Assembly: GCA_003298465.1 (NCBI GenBank)
Contig: QNGA01000008.1
Location: 62,001 to 126,000 of the forward strand
Source: a halophilic archaeon
GTDB taxonomy: Archaea; Halobacteriota; Halobacteria; Halobacteriales; Haladaptataceae
DNA length: 64,000 nt
Reading direction: 5' to 3'
A model generated the notes under the pieces. That model was not told where the DNA came from. It made no database searches and saw nothing but the letters and a program-made list of their open reading frames with translations. Both the position numbers and the translations under genes were made by a program. Positions 43,538 through 53,253 of the stretch are shown here, in pieces. Each line of letters begins with the position of its first letter. Positions within the stretch are counted from its first letter, which is position 1.

Positions 43538-44212
43538 ATGTACATCATTGTGGTTGGAGCTGGCCGTACCGGCAGCCGGTTTATCGAATTGTCGACATGC
43601 GATGAGCATGAGGTTGTTGTCATTGAACAGGACGAGGAACGCGCAAGGGAAATCAGTACTCAGTACGATTGCCTTGTGATTAACGAAGATGGGGCGTCCC
43701 ACTCTGTACTTGAAGAGGCGGACATCGAACATGCGGATGCACTTGTCGCAACAACCCTGGATGACGCGACTAACCTGCTTGTGATGATGCATGGTCAGGA
43801 CGCGGGCGTCGCATCGCTGGTCAGTTCGGTGAACGACGAAGGCAATAGGCGGTTGTTCAGGGAACTCGACGTCAATACCGTCGAGAGTCCGCACCGACTG
43901 AACGGCGAATATCTCTATCGGACAGTTCAGCGACCAGGGATTCGTGACTTCATGGAGCTTCCAAACGGCGCTGAGATTTTCGAAATGACGGTCGACGAAA
44001 CCGCACCGATCGTCGGGAAAACACTTATCGAGGCCTACAAAGAGAACCTTCTCGCTGATCAAACGATTATCGTCGCCATCGATCGAGACAACGAACTCCT
44101 CATTCCCGATGAGGAAACACGAATCGAACTCGGAGATCTGGTAACCGTCTTCTCTCGAACCGGTGCGACCAAAGAGGCTACACGGCCTTTCAATCGAGAG
44201 GGCATCGAGTAG
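43538..44212 (+). CDS. trkA: TrkA-type potassium uptake regulator
   Basis: A 224-residue cytosolic protein. The RCK_N domain starts YIIVVGAGRTGSRFIELSTC with the GxGxxG nucleotide motif. The RCK_C domain begins near residue 140, with VDETAPIVGKTLIEAYKEN and ends LGDLVTVFSRTG. It should bind NAD(H) or ATP and gate the TrkH pore encoded upstream in the same direction. A TATA-like CTTATACCG lies at 43508-43518, so it may have its own promoter. Confidence 0.92.
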   Translation: MYIIVVGAGRTGSRFIELSTCDEHEVVVIEQDEERAREISTQYDCLVINEDGASHSVLEEADIEHADALVATTLDDATNLLVMMHGQDAGVASLVSSVNDEGNRRLFRELDVNTVESPHRLNGEYLYRTVQRPGIRDFMELPNGAEIFEMTVDETAPIVGKTLIEAYKENLLADQTIIVAIDRDNELLIPDEETRIELGDLVTVFSRTGATKEATRPFNREGIE

Positions 44213-44343
44213 GCGGTTGAATCCAATATCGAAACTCGCTCGCTCGAAAATCTTCGTGGATCGAGCACGGCGTATCTGGATTCTCAAGAAAATTCCAGAA
44301 AAGCAATGATTGAAAATCGTGACTGCCCGTTCTCCGAGGAGAC

Positions 44344-45351
44344 TTAGTACCTGGTATCATCCGAGACAGAACCGCTAAATACGGAGTAGAGGAAGATGAA
44401 ATAGCCGAGGATGAGTGGGAGCATGATCGCCGCCATGATTGACATCACGTTCAACGAGACGGTCGGAACGATCGCCTGTCGGACGGTCATCCCGGTGGCA
44501 GGATCGATCGTCGGGTGCAGGAGGTATGCGACCAGGGCAACGAGGGTGAAAGCGAGTCCGGCGGCGGCGACAAACCTGACTCGATCGCGTTGGCGTCTGG
44601 TCGCGATGACGAACAGCACCGCGCAAACGAGAACTAACAGAACGATTCCGATCCCGACCGTGGTGAGAAGTCTCGTCCGAAGCGGTGATACGAATCCGAT
44701 AATCCAGCCCAGAGTGGCGATGATGAACAAGAGATGGACGCCGATTGCAGGGAGGGCGTACGAATGGATTTCAGATCGGACGTCGTCTGGAAGTTTGAGC
44801 GCGAGATACGCGACACCTTCGACAACGGTGAGCGAGACGACCAACAGGCCGACGATGATACCGGGAATCGTTACGATCCCCGGGGCGCCGACTAACCAGT
44901 TCCCTATGAACACCCCAAGGAAGAACGGCGCGGAGACACTCCCGATCACGAACGCCCACTCCCACACACGTCGCCAGCGATCGTCGTCGGCCTGTTCGTG
45001 GAATTCAGGCGCCGCCCCACGAAGTGCGAGCGCGAACAAGAGGGCAAACATGAGCAGATAATACCTGCTAAATAACCCCGCATACACACTGGGAAATACG
45101 GCGAAGAGGGCGCCACCAAACACGACCAGCCAGACTTCGTTTCCGTCCCAGAATGGCCCGACGGCCGAGAACAGCATGTGTTTCTCGGTTTCGTCGTTCC
45201 GTGTTGCAAAGAGTGCGCCGACGCCGAAATCGAAGCCATCGAGGAATAGAAACATCGCTAATAGGAAGAAGACAAGCACGAACCAGATTTCGATGAGCGG
45301 TAACCCAAACAGGTGGCCTGACGAGAGGGATATAGCCGACAACTCAAACAT
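44344..45351 (-). CDS. cydB: Cytochrome bd-type oxidase subunit II
   Basis: A 335-residue membrane protein with about eight hydrophobic segments. It starts MFELSAISLSSGHLFGLPLI, then EIWFVLVFFLLAMFLFLDGF; the LDGFDFGVG and WDGNEVWLVVFGGALFAVFP motifs are diagnostic. Its ATG overlaps the 3' end of cydA by eight bases. Together they form a quinol oxidase with high oxygen affinity. The open frame to 45507 overlaps cydA and is not part of it. Confidence 0.92.
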   Translation of the reverse strand: MFELSAISLSSGHLFGLPLIEIWFVLVFFLLAMFLFLDGFDFGVGALFATRNDETEKHMLFSAVGPFWDGNEVWLVVFGGALFAVFPSVYAGLFSRYYLLMFALLFALALRGAAPEFHEQADDDRWRRVWEWAFVIGSVSAPFFLGVFIGNWLVGAPGIVTIPGIIVGLLVVSLTVVEGVAYLALKLPDDVRSEIHSYALPAIGVHLLFIIATLGWIIGFVSPLRTRLLTTVGIGIVLLVLVCAVLFVIATRRQRDRVRFVAAAGLAFTLVALVAYLLHPTIDPATGMTVRQAIVPTVSLNVMSIMAAIMLPLILGYFIFLYSVFSGSVSDDTRY

Positions 45352-46744
45352 CGCTTGAAACCTCCTGCCCGGTATCTGTTGTCTCATCTGTGACCTCCTC
45401 GATCTCGGGAGGTCCTTGTTTGATAAGCCGCCAAAAGATCGTGAGCACGACCCCGAGCAAGATTGTGTAGCCACCGATGAATCCAGCGAATGAGAATAAA
45501 GCTTCATTTACCGTCAAGCCAGGTGAGACGCCAGCTTGAGTTTTCATCACACCCTGAATAATCCAGGGTTGGCGGCCCACCTCTGTGACGATCCACCCCA
45601 CTTCGACGGCGATGAACCCAAGCACCGAGGAAGCCATAAGGGACTTCATAAGGAGTCGATCTTCGAAGAGTTCCCCATGCCACCACCGGTAATTGCCCCA
45701 AAACGCTAGGACGATAAACCAGAAACCGAGCGCGACCATGATACGAAACGACCAAAAAACGATTGCAACGGGTGGAATCCCGACATCTTGGTACTCTTCG
45801 AGTCCAATGATTGTCGCCTGGGGATTCCCCCCGCTTGCCAACCATGACGCCATCCCCGGAATTGCGATCCCGAATAGTTCTCGTGTTCGAGGATTGAATA
45901 GACCGTCCCAGGTAGTTGGGAACGCGACGATGTACTCGGGAACGTAGCTATCGGTTTCCCAGACTGCTTCCATCGCTGCGAACTTCTCGGGCTGGGTACG
46001 ATAGATTTGGCGCGCGTACGCGTCACCGTGAAGAACCTGAAATGGGGCGGTAAACAGCATCACTACGAGTGCGATCTTCAGAGATGTGCGCCAGAAGTCG
46101 CTATCGCGTTCAGTCCACACGTGGTACGCGGAGATGCCGGCGATGAGAAGTGCGACGGACAACACGGCAGCGTTCTGCATGTGGACGAACTCCCAGGGAA
46201 AACGAGGGTTTGCGTAGGCAGCGAGTGGGTCAGTCAGCTCGATGACTGTCCGACCACCTTGTGATGTGACTCGATAACCTTGTGGGTTCTGCATCCAGGA
46301 GTTCGCGACCAGAATCCACGTCGCTGAGAGCCATGAACCGAGCGCGACAAGGAACGCTGAGAGGAAGTAGGTTCGGTCACCGACACGGTCGCGACCGAAC
46401 AGAAAAATACCGAGAAAGACGGATTCGAGGAAGAACGCCATCATACCTTCAGCAGCAAGTGGTCCGCCGAAGACCGGCCCGGCCGCTCTGGAAAACGCAG
46501 CCCAATTCGTTCCAAATTCAAACTCAAGGACGAGACCGGTGATGGTTCCGACAACGAAACCCACCCCAAAAATGCGCGACCAAAACCGACGATGTTGTTT
46601 GTAAACAGGGTTGTCCGACCGAATCGACTTCCAGGTGAAATACACGAGGAAGGGTGCAAGTCCCATCGTCAGAACCGGGAAGATGATGTGAACAATCGTT
46701 GTGAGTGCGAACTGGAGACGACTGATGAACTCTGGTGTTACCAT
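45344..46744 (-). CDS. cydA: Cytochrome bd-type oxidase subunit I
   Basis: A 466-residue membrane protein. His19 in TTIVHIIFPVLTMG and His188 in FVHMQNAAVL are heme-ligand positions. Glu99 and Glu107 in AAEGMMAFFLESVFLG are the conserved proton-path residues. GRQPW in EVGRQPWIIQGVMKT is diagnostic, and the Q-loop is short, as in the CioA-like form. With CydB it oxidises quinol and reduces oxygen to water. The gene is first in the operon, and the divergent spacer to the aldehyde dehydrogenase is 525 bases. Confidence 0.93.
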   Translation of the reverse strand: MVTPEFISRLQFALTTIVHIIFPVLTMGLAPFLVYFTWKSIRSDNPVYKQHRRFWSRIFGVGFVVGTITGLVLEFEFGTNWAAFSRAAGPVFGGPLAAEGMMAFFLESVFLGIFLFGRDRVGDRTYFLSAFLVALGSWLSATWILVANSWMQNPQGYRVTSQGGRTVIELTDPLAAYANPRFPWEFVHMQNAAVLSVALLIAGISAYHVWTERDSDFWRTSLKIALVVMLFTAPFQVLHGDAYARQIYRTQPEKFAAMEAVWETDSYVPEYIVAFPTTWDGLFNPRTRELFGIAIPGMASWLASGGNPQATIIGLEEYQDVGIPPVAIVFWSFRIMVALGFWFIVLAFWGNYRWWHGELFEDRLLMKSLMASSVLGFIAVEVGWIVTEVGRQPWIIQGVMKTQAGVSPGLTVNEALFSFAGFIGGYTILLGVVLTIFWRLIKQGPPEIEEVTDETTDTGQEVSSDV

Positions 46745-47269
46745 AGATATTGAGTTTTAGCTCCACTGACTTTGCCATTTCTGCTTAAATTCTCCCAATA
46801 GTATGGGCAAACCAAATAATCCAATCATATTCAACCATTTTTGTATAATCAAATATTTAACCATACCGCCGATACCCTCTGTGTGGTGTCGGGGTCCTGT
46901 TCGCCGAACTCCTGATTGATTTCAAGGTTCAGAGAAAGAAGAGGCACTGAAATATACGTTGACAACTGTTCTGTGGGGATCTCTGGGTGATGATCACCCG
47001 TCATAGTAGGAAACATCCTTTGTTGGCGCGTACGCTATAGCGATAACATTGCACAAAATGGAGTTTTCCTACCGTTCTGCTCAATGAGACTACCATCTCT
47101 TCGTTTTCGATATTTAAGGAGTTGTAGAGAGATGCCATTGCTGAAGCATTTTACATCCCGTCATACGTTCGAAGTGCTCACTAAGATAGGCTAAGGACTC
47201 TGTTTATAACGAATGACCTATGATAACAAACAACATACTTATCGGAGTTCGGCGTCGAATTACACGTTG
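46745..47269. other. Divergent spacer between cydA and aldehyde dehydrogenase
   Basis: No gene is supported. AT-rich DNA at 46800-46865 could hold the cyd promoter on the minus strand. A 15-base palindrome lies at 46985-46999. The sequence GTTTTCCTACCG near 47060 also occurs, in similar form, in the gap near 30380. Confidence 0.4.
46985..46999. promoter_or_regulatory. Operator-like palindrome
   Basis: GGGTGAT-G-ATCACCC, a perfect 15-base dyad in the divergent spacer. Its place fits a binding site for a regulator shared by cydAB and the aldehyde dehydrogenase gene (inference). Confidence 0.4.
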
Positions 47270-48754
47270 ATGGCAGACTATAGTCCGACAGCCGAGTGGA
47301 ATGCACAGTACATAGACGGCGAGTGGGAGACCCCTGTTCGTGAAGCTATCGAAGTACAGAATCCAGCAACTAGAGAGATTATTACCACTGTCCCAGCGGG
47401 AACTGCCAGGGACGTCAACCGTGCGTTCCAGGCGGCAAAGGCCTCACAGTCCGAATGGGCAGACACTCCGCCGCAAGAGCGAGAGGAAGTAATCCAACGC
47501 GTACGCAACCTCCTTGAAGAGAACAGCGACGATATCGTGGAGACTCTCATCAAGGAGTCCGGCAGTACCCGACTTAAGGCTACAATGGAAGTCGGCCTAG
47601 GCCATGGCGATGGAGCGTTCACTGCGGAGGAGTTGGCCGTCGCGTCGAGTTACCCGCTGCGCAAACAAGGGAGGCAGGCCGAGTCAGCCATACCCGAGAA
47701 GGAGAACGTTGTTCACCTCTACCCGAAGGGGATTGTTGGAGTTATCACCCCGTGGAACTTCCCACTGTATCTTACGATGCGCGCAGTCGCCCCAGCGATC
47801 GCCCTTGGCAATGCAGTTGTGCTAAAACCTGCCGAAGACACGCCGATCACGGGTGGTCTCCTTCACGCACGATTGTTCGAGGAGGCGGGTCTTCCGCCGG
47901 GCGTCCTCAATGTCGTTCCAGGCTACGGCAAAGATGCAGGTGCACGCACCGCGGGTCACCCCGACCTTGACGTGCTTTCGTTCACCGGGTCGACGGAAGT
48001 CGGACGAATGGTCGCAAAGTCTGCGGTCGAAAATTTGGCGCTTCCAACGCTCGAACTCGGTGGGAACGCCCCACACGTTGTTCTTGGCGACGCACCCCTC
48101 GACAATGCAGTTGCCGCAGGTGCGTTCGGAAGTTTCATCCACCAAGGCCAGGTCTGCATTAGTATCAACCGCCACCTCGTTCACGAATCGCTCTACGATG
48201 CGTACGTCGAGCAACTCGCCGAGCACGCTGCTAGTCTGACCGTCGGCGACCCCTCGAATCCCGAGACAGACATCGGGCCAGTCATCAACGAGAGCCAGCG
48301 CGACCAGATGATGGAATACATCGAGAAATCTGTCGATGCAGGTGCGACGGTCGAAACCGGTGGCACCTCCGACAACCTATTCGTCGAACCCACGGTGCTC
48401 TCCGGCGTGACGAACGTAATGCCGATCGCCCACAATGAGCATTTTGGTCCCATCGCCCCTGTCATCCCCTTCAGCGACGATGACCAAGCCGTCATACTCG
48501 CCAACGACACTGAGTATGGCCTCACCAGCAGCGTCTACTCAGGTAACATGGATCACGGTCGAAGTGTCGCCCGCCGCATCGAGGCGGGGATGGTTCATGT
48601 TAACGACCAGCCGTTCAATGATGAGGAACACATGCCATTCGGCGGTGTGAAATCGTCTGGACTCGGTCGCTACAACGGTAGGTACATCCTTCGGGAACTC
48701 ACCGAACCACAATGGGAATCCATCCAGCACAAACCACGGGAATACCCACTCTAG
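47270..48754 (+). CDS. NAD(P)-dependent aldehyde dehydrogenase
   Basis: A 494-residue aldehyde dehydrogenase, starting MADYSPTAEWNAQYIDGEWE. Key features are VITPWNFPLYLTMRAVAPAI (Rossmann/ALDH motif), VLKPAEDTP, TGSTEVGR, the catalytic Glu in LELGGNAPHVVLGD and the nucleophile Cys at about residue 296 in HQGQVCISINR. The end FGGVKSSGLGR is standard. The sequence is nearest the benzaldehyde/vanillin-type group by eye, but the substrate is not certain. An in-frame ATG at 47213 adds a non-conserved lead. It is followed by an NDH-2-like gene 197 bases on. Confidence 0.9.
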   Translation: MADYSPTAEWNAQYIDGEWETPVREAIEVQNPATREIITTVPAGTARDVNRAFQAAKASQSEWADTPPQEREEVIQRVRNLLEENSDDIVETLIKESGSTRLKATMEVGLGHGDGAFTAEELAVASSYPLRKQGRQAESAIPEKENVVHLYPKGIVGVITPWNFPLYLTMRAVAPAIALGNAVVLKPAEDTPITGGLLHARLFEEAGLPPGVLNVVPGYGKDAGARTAGHPDLDVLSFTGSTEVGRMVAKSAVENLALPTLELGGNAPHVVLGDAPLDNAVAAGAFGSFIHQGQVCISINRHLVHESLYDAYVEQLAEHAASLTVGDPSNPETDIGPVINESQRDQMMEYIEKSVDAGATVETGGTSDNLFVEPTVLSGVTNVMPIAHNEHFGPIAPVIPFSDDDQAVILANDTEYGLTSSVYSGNMDHGRSVARRIEAGMVHVNDQPFNDEEHMPFGGVKSSGLGRYNGRYILRELTEPQWESIQHKPREYPL

Positions 48755-48951
48755 CCTGAGGATGATAGGTTTGAGACTTCGAAACGTGGATAGATTCGTA
48801 GATGCTGATGTGACGATTAAAGCCAACGTCAATCCCGTCAAGGACAAGGTGACACACGCATCGACGAATAACGAGGTGCTGGAAGACACTGTGAACCGTA
48901 GCCGAATTCACTCGACTGATCCCGTGACCACACCAGCTGATACACTTACAA

Positions 48952-50109
48952 ATGACTGAGCACATCCTCGTTCTCGGTGCTGGATACGCTGGCTCAATGG
49001 TCATCCAAACCCTCGAGGAACAACTCAGGGATGTGGATGCCCAACTTACGTGGATCTCTAAGCACGACTATCATCTCATGCTTCACGAGATTCACCGCCT
49101 TATCCGGAATCCGGGGCTGCGGGACATACTGACAATTCCTGTCGAAGAGATAAAGCGCCAAGGGACGCCATTTGAACAGCAAACCGTTGAGAAAATCCGC
49201 GGGAAGGAACGTATTGTCGAGTTCACCGACGGGACGACGATGGAGTTCGACTACGTCGTCGACTGTCTCGGGAGTCAAACCGCCTATTACGACATCGACG
49301 GCTTGCGCGAGCACGCGCTGACGCTGAAATCGCTCGATGACGCTCTCGCGATTCATTCCGAGACAACAGGCGCCGCCGCTGCAGCCTCTCTCGACGAACC
49401 CGCTACCGTCGTCGTCGGCGGTGCGGGACTCTCAGGAATCGAGGGGGCTGGCGAACTTGCGGAATTCCGGGATCAACGCAATCTCCCGCTTGATGTCCGA
49501 CTCGTCGAGGCGAAAGACGAGATATTTCCCGGTCAGGATCACCAGTTCCAGGGCGCTCTTCGGCAACAGTTAGTCGACCACGAGATCAACATCTCGACCG
49601 GCGATCCCATTGTCGAGGTGGATGACGAGTCGGTTCACTTCAACAGCGGGAGGTCCGCTGACTACGACGTTCTCGTCTGGACTGGGGGAGTCACTGGGCA
49701 CCGCGAACTTGACGACCCGGAGGTCGAACTAGAGCGGGGGCGCACCAAGGTGGACGATACCCTCCAGAGCGCTGACGAGCGCATCTTCGTCGTCGGTGAC
49801 TCTGCCATCGTTGAACTTGCTGAGGCACCGCCACCACCCACTGCACAGGCCGCGTGGCAGGCCGCCGAGGTTGCCGCTGAAAATGTGATCCGCACTATCC
49901 GAGGCCAGTCATTGCGTCACTGGACGTATGAGGACATGGGGACGGTCGTTTCAATCGGCGATGATGCAATCGCACACGAAATTAAGTTCGTTCCGGTGAA
50001 TACGTTCGATACCGCCGTCGCCAGCTACCTGAAGCGGGCGGTCACGACTCGGTGGGTCAACAAGGTCTCCTCGCGACGGCGCGCCGCGAGGACGTGGCAG
50101 GCGATCTAA
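48952..50109 (+). CDS. FAD-dependent pyridine nucleotide-disulfide oxidoreductase (NDH-2-like)
   Basis: A 385-residue flavoprotein. The first Rossmann motif is ILVLGAGYAGSMVIQTLEEQ, the second is ATVVVGGAGLSGIEGAGELA, and the FAD-contact ADERIFVVGDSA lies near the end. The C-terminus has amphipathic helices (VASYLKRAVTTRWVNKVSSR) as in type II NADH dehydrogenases. It would feed electrons from NADH to quinone, matching the cydAB quinol oxidase on the other side (inference). The start follows a short AT-rich lead without a Shine-Dalgarno sequence. Confidence 0.85.
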   Translation: MTEHILVLGAGYAGSMVIQTLEEQLRDVDAQLTWISKHDYHLMLHEIHRLIRNPGLRDILTIPVEEIKRQGTPFEQQTVEKIRGKERIVEFTDGTTMEFDYVVDCLGSQTAYYDIDGLREHALTLKSLDDALAIHSETTGAAAAASLDEPATVVVGGAGLSGIEGAGELAEFRDQRNLPLDVRLVEAKDEIFPGQDHQFQGALRQQLVDHEINISTGDPIVEVDDESVHFNSGRSADYDVLVWTGGVTGHRELDDPEVELERGRTKVDDTLQSADERIFVVGDSAIVELAEAPPPPTAQAAWQAAEVAAENVIRTIRGQSLRHWTYEDMGTVVSIGDDAIAHEIKFVPVNTFDTAVASYLKRAVTTRWVNKVSSRRRAARTWQAI

Positions 50110-50686
50110 AGAAAATACAGCGATAGTTCCACGGGTCAGGTGACCCATGGGTGAATTGTGTACGCAGTCGTCACAACCGGAAGAGTTACGGCGTCTTCGC
50201 GCGTTTTTTGGCGGGAAGCCGCCGTTAACAACCTCTCAAAATTCGATTGCAATTAACTCGGTGAGACTGGTGGTGTCGAGTGGTGAGTGAAGCTGCCGAC
50301 CCTCACGGTTTGGTGAGGTCACCGTCGGACGGAAGTGCCGATACGACCGAACACACCGAATCGGGTATTCTCGCATCCACGCGACCGAAAGGGAGCGCGA
50401 GGGGAATTAAATTCGCCTGCGGCAGTTGGTCCCATTTTGAGACGACTCCCAAGATGGTGAAGCCACGGGTCACCCGACCGTGGTACTTCCTTGTCGGAGC
50501 GGATCCGGGCAATAAATCGATCTCGTACGAAGTGAGACATCGTGAAGCGTCCGTGATGATATAGAACCCATTGTACGGATAAGTGGTTATCAATCGATTC
50601 TTCTCAGGAAGTTTTCCCCACTACTTCTACATATCTAGATTCGACAAATCGGTTATTTACGGTCACCTATCGTAGTGGCTATCAAC
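50110..50686. other. Intergenic stretch before the SLC13-type gene
   Basis: A short dyad GGGTCA-GG-TGACCC follows the flavoprotein gene at 50133-50146 and could be a terminator. A plus-strand frame over 50280-50564 is open but unlike haloarchaeal protein. The last 46 bases are the leader repeated at 39238. Confidence 0.4.
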
Positions 50687-52522
50687 ATGGTGATGGCAGT
50701 GGTTGTCCTACAGGCAAACCCAGCATTGTCCATCGACATGCTGGTTGTGTTCACTATTATTGCTGCCGCATTTATATTTTTCGTGACTGAACCAATTCCG
50801 ATAGACATCACCGCGATCGGCCTCATCGTCGTTCTCGTTGTCTTGGGACCTTGGACGGGAGTATCGGCCGAGGACGGAATCAGAGGCTTTGCTAACGAAG
50901 CGACGGTTACTGTTCTCGCGATGTTCATACTCAGTGAAGGCATTCGTCGGACGGGCGTCGTCGCGCTGGTTGCCGATAAGATCATCGAGCGCACCAAAGA
51001 CAGTGAGTCAAAAACGTATTCCGCGCTCATTGGATTCTCGGGCGGGGTAGCAGGCTTCATCAATAATACGCCGGTTGTGGCCATCATGATCCCGATGGTA
51101 GATACTATCGCCAAGCAGACGAAAATATCGCCATCGAAGCTCTTGATCCCAGTCTCGTATGCGTCGCAGATGGGTGGAATGCTGACAGTCATTGGCACGT
51201 CGACGAACCTACTCGCCAGCAGTCTCTCCGCTCGTCTGCTCAATCATCCGTTCTCGATGTTCGAATTCACGCACCTCGGACTCCTTGTCCTGATCGTCGG
51301 GATACTCTACCTGTACTTTATCGGCCGCCACCTTATCCCTGAGCGAATCAAACCCGGCGAGGAACGCACCGACGAGTTCGAGATGACTGATTACTTGACA
51401 GAGGTGGTCGTCCGTCCGAACTCACCGGTCGTTGGCGACTCTCTCCACGATTTTGTGGATGACCTCAACCTCGATCTCGACATCGTACAGGTGATCCGGA
51501 ACGGTGAAGTGTTCATCGAGCCGTTCGACGACCTGACCATTCAAGACGGAGACGTGCTGATGGTTCGAACCGATCGTGAGACGTTGGTCAAATTACTCGA
51601 CATCGAGGGGATCGCCCCTACCCCACAAGTCAAGCACGAAGACGCCGATCTCGAAGATAGGGACGAGGATCGTCTACTGGTCGAAGTTGCCGTCCTTCCT
51701 GACTCGGACGTGGTCGGCGAAACGCTCGAGAATCTCGATTTCGCGGATGAATATGATGCAACCGTCCTCGCGATCCGCCGCGGCGATGAACTCCGACATG
51801 AACGGATGGACGAACTCCGCCTTCGGGGTGGGGATTTGCTTCTCATCCAGGCACCTGAAACCAGCGTCAATCGGCTAGGACGAAGTCGTGAATTCGTCGT
51901 CACTGAGAAAATTTCCCGTCCAAAGTATCGCCGTTCGAAGATGCCGATTGCAGTCGGTATTGTTGCAGCCGTCGTCGGAATCGCTGCCCTCGATCTTTTA
52001 CCGATTGTCATCACTGCGCTTGCGGGCATTGTCGCTATGGTTGCAACTGGCTGCGTTCGTCCGGGGGAGGTCTACAATGCGGTCGACTGGAACGTCATCT
52101 TCCTGCTCGCCGGAGTCATTCCACTCGGAATCGCAATGGAACGAACCGGTGCCGCCAGATGGCTCGCATCGCAGGTCGTTAGTAGTGTTGAGTTCCTTCC
52201 CTTAGTAGTAGTTCTTGGGATATTTTATCTCTTCACAGCATACCTCACCGAGATCATCAGCAATAACGCGAGTGTGGTTCTCATGATTCCAGTCGCCATC
52301 AGTGCGGCAAGACAATTCGACGCCAATGCCTTTGCATTCGTTCTCGCAGTGACCTTTGCCGCGTCAACGGCGTTCAATACCCCTATCGGATATCAGACGA
52401 ACCTTATGGTATATGGACCTGGTGGCTACAAGTTCACGGATTACCCTCGAGTTGGCACGCCATTGCAGTTGATTGAAGCAGTCGTGACAGCTCTCGGAAT
52501 TGCATTCTTTTGGGGGGTTTGA
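50687..52522 (+). CDS. SLC13/DASS-type permease with two central RCK_C domains
   Basis: A 611-residue membrane protein. N- and C-terminal hydrophobic halves are typical of the DASS family: FVTEPIPIDITAIGLIVVLV, FSGGVAGFINNTPVVAIMIP, SYASQMGGMLTVIGTSTNLL and later SNNASVVLMIPVAISAA. Between them, about residues 230-405, lie two TrkA_C domains (TEVVVRPNSPVVGDSLHDF and VEVAVLPDSDVVGETLENL). Such proteins carry dicarboxylates, sulfate or other anions with Na+, gated by the RCK_C part. The ATG at 50687 is chosen; a GTG at 50675 shares the frame. The 5' end is duplicated at 39238. Confidence 0.9.
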   Translation: MVMAVVVLQANPALSIDMLVVFTIIAAAFIFFVTEPIPIDITAIGLIVVLVVLGPWTGVSAEDGIRGFANEATVTVLAMFILSEGIRRTGVVALVADKIIERTKDSESKTYSALIGFSGGVAGFINNTPVVAIMIPMVDTIAKQTKISPSKLLIPVSYASQMGGMLTVIGTSTNLLASSLSARLLNHPFSMFEFTHLGLLVLIVGILYLYFIGRHLIPERIKPGEERTDEFEMTDYLTEVVVRPNSPVVGDSLHDFVDDLNLDLDIVQVIRNGEVFIEPFDDLTIQDGDVLMVRTDRETLVKLLDIEGIAPTPQVKHEDADLEDRDEDRLLVEVAVLPDSDVVGETLENLDFADEYDATVLAIRRGDELRHERMDELRLRGGDLLLIQAPETSVNRLGRSREFVVTEKISRPKYRRSKMPIAVGIVAAVVGIAALDLLPIVITALAGIVAMVATGCVRPGEVYNAVDWNVIFLLAGVIPLGIAMERTGAARWLASQVVSSVEFLPLVVVLGIFYLFTAYLTEIISNNASVVLMIPVAISAARQFDANAFAFVLAVTFAASTAFNTPIGYQTNLMVYGPGGYKFTDYPRVGTPLQLIEAVVTALGIAFFWGV

Positions 52523-52689
52523 TCATGTTCGCGCCGACAGTCTATTCCACTGTGGGCAAAGCAATGGGGTTGAAGTGTGTCAAAATCGCGGATGCATCTA
52601 TACCCTGTCGTACGAAGAGACACAGGGATGTAATCGATCGAGATGTTTTTGAGCGTCTCGTTGACGTGGTTCGAACCGGGAACCAAAAT

Positions 52690-53253
52690 CTACTGAGAGG
52701 ATTCTGCCGCCTCTTTGAGAGCAACTAGTAGCGTCTCTTTGTCCCACGAACCATCGTGACGACGGTTGTTAATAAAAAAGGTAGGCGTGCCGTTGACACC
52801 GCTTCGAACACCACTCATGAAATCCTCATGCACATGGTCGGCATAGGTATGGTCAACGAATACTTCACGGGAGAAGCGTTCGACGTCGAGGCCGAGTTCC
52901 GTCGCGTATTTACGGAGGTGATCATCCCCAAGTGCGTCCTGGTTTTCGTAGAGCGCGTCGTGCATTTCCCAGAACTTCCCTTGTGCCCCGGCAGCTTCGG
53001 CTGCCTCCGCAGCGTGTTGTGCGTGTGGATGAACAGTTGTCAGTGGGAAGTTTCGAAAGACGAAACGGAGCCGATAGCCAAACACCCTTTGAATTTCTTG
53101 GATGATAAAATAGGCACGACCACAGTGAGGACATTCGTAGTCTCCATATTCGACAAGTGTCACAGGTGCATCAGGTGATCCCTGGATGTGATCTCGCTCA
53201 TTCACTGGAACCATTAGTTTCGGAGTTGACGCGAGAGGTGTCGTTTGGCTCAT
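52690..53253 (-). CDS. DsbA-like thioredoxin-fold protein
   Basis: A 187-residue protein. The active site is in LVEYGDYECPHCGRAYFIIQ (CPHC), the cis-proline in SGVNGTPTFFINNRRHDGSW, and between them a helical insertion (HAAEAAEAAGAQGKFWEMHD). No signal peptide is seen, so it is probably cytosolic. It acts as a disulfide oxidoreductase or peroxidase partner. Its ATG overlaps the stop of the peroxiredoxin gene by four bases, so the two form an operon. Confidence 0.88.
   Translation of the reverse strand: MSQTTPLASTPKLMVPVNERDHIQGSPDAPVTLVEYGDYECPHCGRAYFIIQEIQRVFGYRLRFVFRNFPLTTVHPHAQHAAEAAEAAGAQGKFWEMHDALYENQDALGDDHLRKYATELGLDVERFSREVFVDHTYADHVHEDFMSGVRSGVNGTPTFFINNRRHDGSWDKETLLVALKEAAESSQ

Noticed and set aside
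44411..45061. 216-codon plus-strand frame opposite cydB
   Set aside because: Arg/Thr-rich composition, fully antisense to a clear cydB; a shadow.
48762..48959. Frame between the aldehyde dehydrogenase and the flavoprotein
   Set aside because: No family features and no start signal; likely a spacer with chance openness.
50280..50564. 94-codon plus-strand frame before the SLC13-type gene
   Set aside because: Composition is unlike the neighbours and no motif is visible; opposite frames are equally open.
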